From Clostridia bacterium (GTDB lineage: Bacteria; Bacillota; Clostridia; Oscillospirales; CAG-272), in contig CAAFYZ010000042.1 in assembly GCA_900767415.1 (NCBI GenBank), positions 39,079 to 103,078 of the forward strand: a DNA stretch of 64,000 nt. The letters are read 5' to 3'. Shown here piece after piece: positions 59,927-64,000 of this stretch (within the stretch, counting starts at the first letter, position 1; each line of letters opens with the position of its first letter). Below the pieces are notes generated by a model. It was not told the origin of the DNA, ran no database searches, and saw nothing but the letters and a program-made list of their open reading frames with translations. Position numbers and translations under genes: made by a program.

Positions 59927-62539
59927 ATGAAAAAAACAAGACGCGGTCTGAATGAAGAGGAAGTGCGGCGCTCGCGGGGGATGTACGGCGACAACTCGTT
60001 GCCGAGAGAAAAAACGAAAGGATTTTTTCGAAAATTCTTTGAGAACCTCGGCGACCCGATCATCAAGGTACTGCTGATCGCTCTGCTCGCCGAGGTGGTC
60101 TTCACCCTCGGACGGTGCAACCGATTCGAGGTCGGTGGGATTTTACTCGCCGTGCTGATCGCGACGACGGTCTCCACCGCCTCGGAGTACGGGAGCGAGC
60201 GTGCTTTCGCCGCGATGCAGGCGGAGGGAGAGGGAGCGGCGTGCCTTTGCGTGCGGGACGGCGCGGTGGTGCGCCTTCGCGTCTCGGAACTTGTCGTCGG
60301 AGATATCGTGTTGCTTTCCGCGGGCGAGCAGGTGCCGGCAGACGGCACGATGCTCTCGGGGCGCGTGCGACTCGACCTCTCGGCGCTGAACGGCGAGAGT
60401 GCCGACGCGGAAAAGCGTCCCGGCGCACCGTCAAAGCGGTGGGATCTGCACGAGCCGACGAAGGTCTACCGCGGCGCGGTCGTCACGGAAGGGGAAGGCG
60501 AGATGGAGGTCGGGCGCGTCGGCGGCAATACCTATTACGGCATGGTAGCGAAGGACGTGCAGGAGGAGACGCGGGAGAGCCCTCTGAAACTTCGTCTTTC
60601 CCGCCTTGCCGGGCAGATCAGCCGGATCGGGTATGTGATGGCGGCGTTTGTCGCGCTGACCTATCTTTTCAATCGCTTTGTCGCGGACAATGGCTTCTCC
60701 GCAGAGAAGATTCTCTCCGCGTTCCATGACCCCGCATTCGTCTTTTCTTCCTTTGTTCACGCGCTGACGCTGATGATCACGGTGGTCGTCGTTGCGGTCC
60801 CGGAAGGTCTTCCGATGATGATTACCGTCGTGCTGAGTGCGAATATGCGTCGGATGCAAAAGGACGGTGTCCTTGTCAAAAAACTCGTCGGTATCGAAAC
60901 GGCGGGGTCGATGAATCTTCTCTTTACCGACAAGACGGGGACGCTGACCACGGGGAAACTTGAATGTGAAAGAATCCTGACCGCAGGCGGTACATACCGC
61001 GCACCGTCGGCGATGAAAAAAGCGGGGCGCGTCGCCGAACTGCTGACCCTGTCGGCAAAATACAACACCAACGCCGTGCTCGCGGGAGACGAGGTCATGG
61101 GTGGGAACGGCACCGACCGTGCCATTGCCGCTTTCTTTCGCGATCTGCGGGCAATCCCTGCCGAAGTCCTGTCGAAAACGCCGTTTTCCAGCGAAAAAAA
61201 GTTTTCTGCCGTTACTTTGGACGGCACGCCGAAACTGACGCTCTGTAAAGGCGCGCCGGAGATTCTGCTCTCCGGCGTCCGATACGCTCTGCGGGAGGAC
61301 GGACAGACGGTCGCGTTCGACCCCGCAACGGTGCTGGAAGAATACCGCCGTGCCGCGGAGAGAGGAGAACGGGTACTTGCCGCTACCTGCCGTTTCGGCG
61401 AGGAGGGGACGCCTGCCGTCTTCCTTGCGCTCTTCTTCCTAAAAGACAAACTGCGCCGCGGCGTGCGGAGCGCGGTGCGGGATGTGCGCGGTGCGGGGAT
61501 TCAGGTCGTGATGATTACGGGGGACGGAAAAGAGACCGCCGCCGCCATTGCCGCCGAGTGCGGTATCTTCCGACCGAACACCTCCGAGCTTGTGCTCGGC
61601 TGTGACGAACTCCGCACGATGACGGACGGGGAGATTGCCGCTCTTCTGCCGAGAATCCGCGTGATCGCCCGTGCGCTCCCGCAGGATAAGACGCGCCTTG
61701 TGCGCATTGCGGAGGCGGGCGGCGCCGTCGTCGGTATGACGGGAGACGGTATCAACGACGCGCCCTCCCTGAAACTCGCTGACGTCGGCTTTGCCATGGG
61801 GTCGGGGACCGACATTGCGAAAAACGCCGGGGACATCGTTATTTTGCATAACGGGTTCGCCGCCATCGGCAAGACCGTTCTTTACGGGCGCACGATCTTC
61901 AAGTCGATCCGTAAATTTATTACCTTTCAGCTGATTATGAATCTTGTCGCCTGCGGCGTGTCGCTGATCGGACAGTTTATCGGAATCGACAATCCGATTA
62001 CCATTATTCAGATGCTGTGGGTCAATATTATTATGGATACGCTCGGCGGGCTTGCGTTCGCCGGAGAGGCACCGCACGCATATTATATGAAAGAAAAGCC
62101 GAAGAGGCGGGAAGAGGCGATTCTCTCGCGGCAGATGATCGGGCAGATCGCACTGACGGGGAGTTACACACTCTCCCTCTGTATTCTTTTTCTGCGGGAA
62201 AAAGTCTTTCGCACGCTGTTCGGCGGCGGGGGCGAGGTGTATTTTCTGACGGCGTTTTACGCACTTTTCATTTTTGCGGGACTTGCGAACTGCCTTTGCG
62301 CGAGAAGCGAACGGCTAAGGGTCTTTGCCGGGATCGGGAAAAATAAACCCTTCGTTCTGATTCTTCTCCTGATCGCCGTGATACAGGTATTGATGATTTA
62401 TTACGGCGGTGCACTCTTCCGCACCGAGCCGCTCGCCGCACGGGATCTTTTTCGCGTGATTGCCCTCGCCGCGACGGTGGTGCCCTTCGATATTCTGCGC
62501 CGCGTGTTCGCAAAACTGTGCGGGGGAAAGAGAAGATAG
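59927..62539 (+). CDS. Calcium-translocating P-type ATPase
   Basis: This 870-aa pump should export Ca2+ with ATP. It has the P2-type plan: N-terminal cation ATPase domain, helix pair, actuator domain, the ion-site motif VAVPEGLPMMITVVLS (about residue 290), the phosphorylation site LFTDKTGTLTTGKL (about 334), the hinge MTGDGINDAPSLKLADVGFAMG (about 605, given as landmarks) and six C-terminal helices. The PEGLP motif and overall order match PMCA/SERCA-like bacterial Ca2+ pumps. I chose the ATG at 59927 with GAAGGAG upstream; the frame is open 27 nt farther into the leader fold. Confidence 0.92.
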   Translation: MKKTRRGLNEEEVRRSRGMYGDNSLPREKTKGFFRKFFENLGDPIIKVLLIALLAEVVFTLGRCNRFEVGGILLAVLIATTVSTASEYGSERAFAAMQAEGEGAACLCVRDGAVVRLRVSELVVGDIVLLSAGEQVPADGTMLSGRVRLDLSALNGESADAEKRPGAPSKRWDLHEPTKVYRGAVVTEGEGEMEVGRVGGNTYYGMVAKDVQEETRESPLKLRLSRLAGQISRIGYVMAAFVALTYLFNRFVADNGFSAEKILSAFHDPAFVFSSFVHALTLMITVVVVAVPEGLPMMITVVLSANMRRMQKDGVLVKKLVGIETAGSMNLLFTDKTGTLTTGKLECERILTAGGTYRAPSAMKKAGRVAELLTLSAKYNTNAVLAGDEVMGGNGTDRAIAAFFRDLRAIPAEVLSKTPFSSEKKFSAVTLDGTPKLTLCKGAPEILLSGVRYALREDGQTVAFDPATVLEEYRRAAERGERVLAATCRFGEEGTPAVFLALFFLKDKLRRGVRSAVRDVRGAGIQVVMITGDGKETAAAIAAECGIFRPNTSELVLGCDELRTMTDGEIAALLPRIRVIARALPQDKTRLVRIAEAGGAVVGMTGDGINDAPSLKLADVGFAMGSGTDIAKNAGDIVILHNGFAAIGKTVLYGRTIFKSIRKFITFQLIMNLVACGVSLIGQFIGIDNPITIIQMLWVNIIMDTLGGLAFAGEAPHAYYMKEKPKRREEAILSRQMIGQIALTGSYTLSLCILFLREKVFRTLFGGGGEVYFLTAFYALFIFAGLANCLCARSERLRVFAGIGKNKPFVLILLLIAVIQVLMIYYGGALFRTEPLAARDLFRVIALAATVVPFDILRRVFAKLCGGKRR

Positions 62540-62561
62540 GGAAAAGCGAAGGGCAAACAGT

Positions 62562-62604
62562 AAAAGCGAAAAAAGAAAGACCCGGTCGCATCGGCGATCG
62601 GGTC
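62562..62604 (-). terminator. Terminator of tRNA-Gly
   Basis: A 10-bp stem GACCCGGTCG/CGATCGGGTC (one G-U pair, 62579-62604) is followed on the minus strand by a T-rich tract. It may also stop the convergent Ca2+ ATPase message. Confidence 0.8.
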
Positions 62605-62678
62605 TGGAGCAGGTAAACGGAATCGAACCGTCACGACCAGCTTGGGAAGCTGGTGTTCTGCCACTAAACTATACCTGC
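62605..62678 (-). tRNA. tRNA-Gly (CCC)
   Basis: The 74-nt gene has acceptor GCAGGTA and encoded CCA. The anticodon stem is CCAGC/GCTGG with loop TTCCCAA, giving anticodon CCC. The T-arm GGTTCGATTCC is normal. Confidence 0.95.
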
Positions 62679-62704
62679 AAAAGGGAAGTCCCTTTGACTC
62701 TTCT

Positions 62705-62733
62705 ATTATACACGATGTTTTCAAAAAAATCAA
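62705..62733 (-). promoter_or_regulatory. Promoter of tRNA-Gly
   Basis: On the minus strand TTGATT (62733-62728) and TATAAT (62710-62705) have a 17-nt spacer. Confidence 0.82.
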
Positions 62734-62834
62734 CCGTTTTTCCGAAAAAAAGAAAGATTTTTTGAAAAAGGGTCGGCAAAGACGAAAAAAACGAAAATAT
62801 TCAAAAGAAAATATAAAAAAACGAAAAAAACCTC

Positions 62835-62863
62835 TTGACAAAACGGGGGAAAAATGATACAAT
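62835..62863 (+). promoter_or_regulatory. Promoter of tRNA-Thr
   Basis: TTGACA (62835-62840) and TACAAT (62858-62863) have a 17-nt spacer, 16 nt before the mature tRNA. Confidence 0.88.
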
Positions 62864-62879
62864 AGATACCGCTTGATGT

Positions 62880-62955
62880 GCTGGTGTGGCTCAGTTGGTA
62901 GAGCAGTTGATTCGTAATCAACAGGTCGCCGGTTCGAGTCCGGCCACCAGCTCCA
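62880..62955 (+). tRNA. tRNA-Thr (CGT)
   Basis: The 76-nt gene has acceptor GCTGGTG/CACCAGC and encoded CCA. The D-arm is GGCTCAGTTGGTAGAGC. The anticodon stem is GTTGA/TCAAC with loop TTCGTAA, giving anticodon CGT, and the T-arm is GGTTCGAGTCC. Confidence 0.95.
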
Positions 62956-62957
62956 GA

Positions 62958-62987
62958 AATCCCGATCGCACAGCGGTCGGGATTTTT
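62958..62987 (+). terminator. Terminator of tRNA-Thr
   Basis: An 8-bp stem CCCGATCG/CGGTCGGG (one G-U pair) is followed by ATTTTTG. Confidence 0.8.
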
Positions 62988-63051
62988 GCTTGTCCGAATG
63001 CCGACTTTTCGTTATTTTTGTTTTCCCTTGGCAGGGAGAAAGGGGATGCCC

Positions 63052-63903
63052 ATGAATTTATGCAATCCGAATACCATCCGCGCTCTGATGGAGGAGGCGG
63101 GGATCTCCTTTCGTAAGGACTACGGACAGAACTTTCTGATCCGTCCCGAGATTCCCGAAGAGATCGCCGAGCGGTGCGCGGACGACCCCGACCGTCTGAT
63201 TCTCGAGATCGGTCCCGGGATCGGGTGCCTGACGGCAGAACTCGCCGCGAGATACCGCAAGGTGGTCGCCGTCGAGATCGACCGAGGGCTGATCCCCGTT
63301 CTGAATAAGACGCTTGCGGAATTTGACAATGTGACGGTACTGAACGAGGACATCATGAAAACGGATCTTCGTGCGCTGGTCGACCGTTATGCCGACGGGC
63401 TGCCGGTCTCCGTTGCCGCGAACCTTCCGTATTATATCACGACGCCGATTCTCATGTATCTTCTGGAATCGGGCGTCCGCTTTTCCGCAATCACCGTGAT
63501 GGTGCAAAACGAGGTTGCCGCACGTCTCACTGCCGCTCCGGGAAGTGCGGATTACGGTGCGATCACCGCGGTGCTCGGGTATTACGGACGCGTGAGCCGT
63601 CTGTTCCGCGTGCCGGCAGGGTGTTTTGTCCCTGCGCCGAAGGTGGACAGTGCCGTCGTCCGCATGGATCTTTATCCGACACCGCTGTATACGCCGAAGA
63701 ACGAATCCTTCTTTTTCGGTCTGATCCGTGCCGCCTTCGATATGCGCCGCAAGACGTTGGTGAACGCCGTAACGGCAAAATATCCGCATCTGACCAAAGA
63801 GCGCATCGCAGACGCTTTGGTAAAAATTGGGCACACGCCGACCGTCCGCGGCGAGCGGCTTTCGACCGAGGATTTTGTCAGATTGTCCGACGAACTCGCA
63901 TAA
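63052..63903 (+). CDS. rsmA: 16S rRNA dimethyladenosine transferase RsmA (KsgA)
   Basis: This 283-aa methyltransferase modifies two adenines near the 3' end of 16S rRNA. The family motifs are RKDYGQNFLIRPEI, the SAM site ILEIGPGIGCLTAELA, the catalytic NLPYYITTPI and the helix FVPAPKVDSAVVRM. I chose the ATG at 63052 with AAGGGG six bases upstream, giving the usual MNLCNPNTIRALM start; the ATG at 63046 is a close alternative. The stop codon lies at the first bases of a perfect 100-bp palindrome. Confidence 0.94.
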   Translation: MNLCNPNTIRALMEEAGISFRKDYGQNFLIRPEIPEEIAERCADDPDRLILEIGPGIGCLTAELAARYRKVVAVEIDRGLIPVLNKTLAEFDNVTVLNEDIMKTDLRALVDRYADGLPVSVAANLPYYITTPILMYLLESGVRFSAITVMVQNEVAARLTAAPGSADYGAITAVLGYYGRVSRLFRVPAGCFVPAPKVDSAVVRMDLYPTPLYTPKNESFFFGLIRAAFDMRRKTLVNAVTAKYPHLTKERIADALVKIGHTPTVRGERLSTEDFVRLSDELA

Positions 63904-64000
63904 TATGCAAAGAAAAATTTGCATTTTGCAAAAAAACCGATGCCGAAAACGTTTTCGGCATCGGTTTTTTTGCAAAATGCAAATTTTTCTTTGCATATTA
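63901..64000. repeat. Perfect 100-bp palindrome at the window end
   Basis: The left arm (63901-63950) and right arm (63951-64000) are exact reverse complements with no loop. The left arm begins with the rsmA stop codon. The central part (AACCGATGCCGAAAAC and its complement, with a TTTTTTT run) is a normal terminator. The outer arms contain TGCAAA-type blocks. The palindrome reaches the last base, so its true end is unknown. Confidence 0.9.

Overview
The window looks like chromosome from a GC-rich, low-passage-type Clostridia member (Bacillota; an uncultured gut Oscillospirales- or Christensenellales-like lineage is my best guess). The basis is strong AGGAGG-type ribosome sites, sigma-A promoters with 17-nt spacers, many secreted lipoproteins with Gram-positive lipoboxes, an IscS/IscU pair, a PadR-DUF1700-DUF4097 module, DUF1292 and TSCPD proteins, and sugar ABC clusters that carry YIP1 and DUF5696-like proteins. 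The taxonomy is inference. I see no phage, insertion sequence, integrase or CRISPR array. Almost all of the sequence is dense, well-formed operons.

Layout. 1-3.1 kb: an XRE regulator with membrane helices and an ABC exporter. 3.2-6.3 kb (minus strand): a lipoprotein resembling an M3 peptidase that has lost its metal site, and a ROK glucokinase. 6.4-9.9 kb (minus): a zinc-uptake cluster made of a Cys/His-rich small membrane protein, ZnuA, ZnuC, ZnuB and an OB-like lipoprotein. 10-11.7 kb: iscS-iscU. 12.1-25.6 kb: one very large sugar-uptake operon with an 1144-aa binding protein, two separate permease pairs, an NHL-TPR-Yip1 membrane protein and a 1172-aa DUF5696-like secreted protein, but no ATPase. 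25.9-30.7 kb: a complete branched-chain amino-acid ABC transporter (livJHMGF). 30.8-39.3 kb: an oligopeptide ABC operon (oppABCDF plus a 64-aa membrane protein). In it the OppC permease carries an RCC1-type beta-propeller inserted in its first extracellular loop, and the OppF ATPase carries a coiled-coil insertion of about 190 residues. 39.4-41.1 kb: an unrecognised lipoprotein. 41.2-45.9 kb: a DNA-repair operon alkD-sbcD-sbcC. 46-47.2 kb: a Gfo/Idh/MocA protein of the GH109 type. 47.4-51.9 kb: DUF1003, a PucR-like regulator divergent from hsp20, and a PadR-DUF1700-DUF4097 envelope-stress module. 52.2-58.9 kb: tRNA-Leu, a degenerate prephenate-dehydratase-like protein, TSCPD protein, phosphoglucomutase, lepA, hemW and DUF1292. 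58.9-59.9 kb: a probable 6S RNA followed by a striking intergenic repeat region, including a 24-nt-periodic array of hairpins. 59.9-64 kb: a P-type Ca2+ ATPase, tRNA-Gly, tRNA-Thr and rsmA. The window ends in a perfect 100-bp palindrome.

How it fits together. The organism imports sugars, peptides, amino acids and zinc through ABC systems, with glucokinase and phosphoglucomutase feeding hexose phosphates into metabolism. The sugar operon must borrow an ATPase from elsewhere (MsmX-type). The best candidates for something undescribed are the modified Opp transporter (RCC1 insert in OppC together with a coiled-coil insert in OppF), the double-permease NHL/Yip1/DUF5696 sugar machine, and the ATTTCAC-spaced hairpin array. 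All functions are assigned from recognisable motifs in the sequence; no database search was possible.
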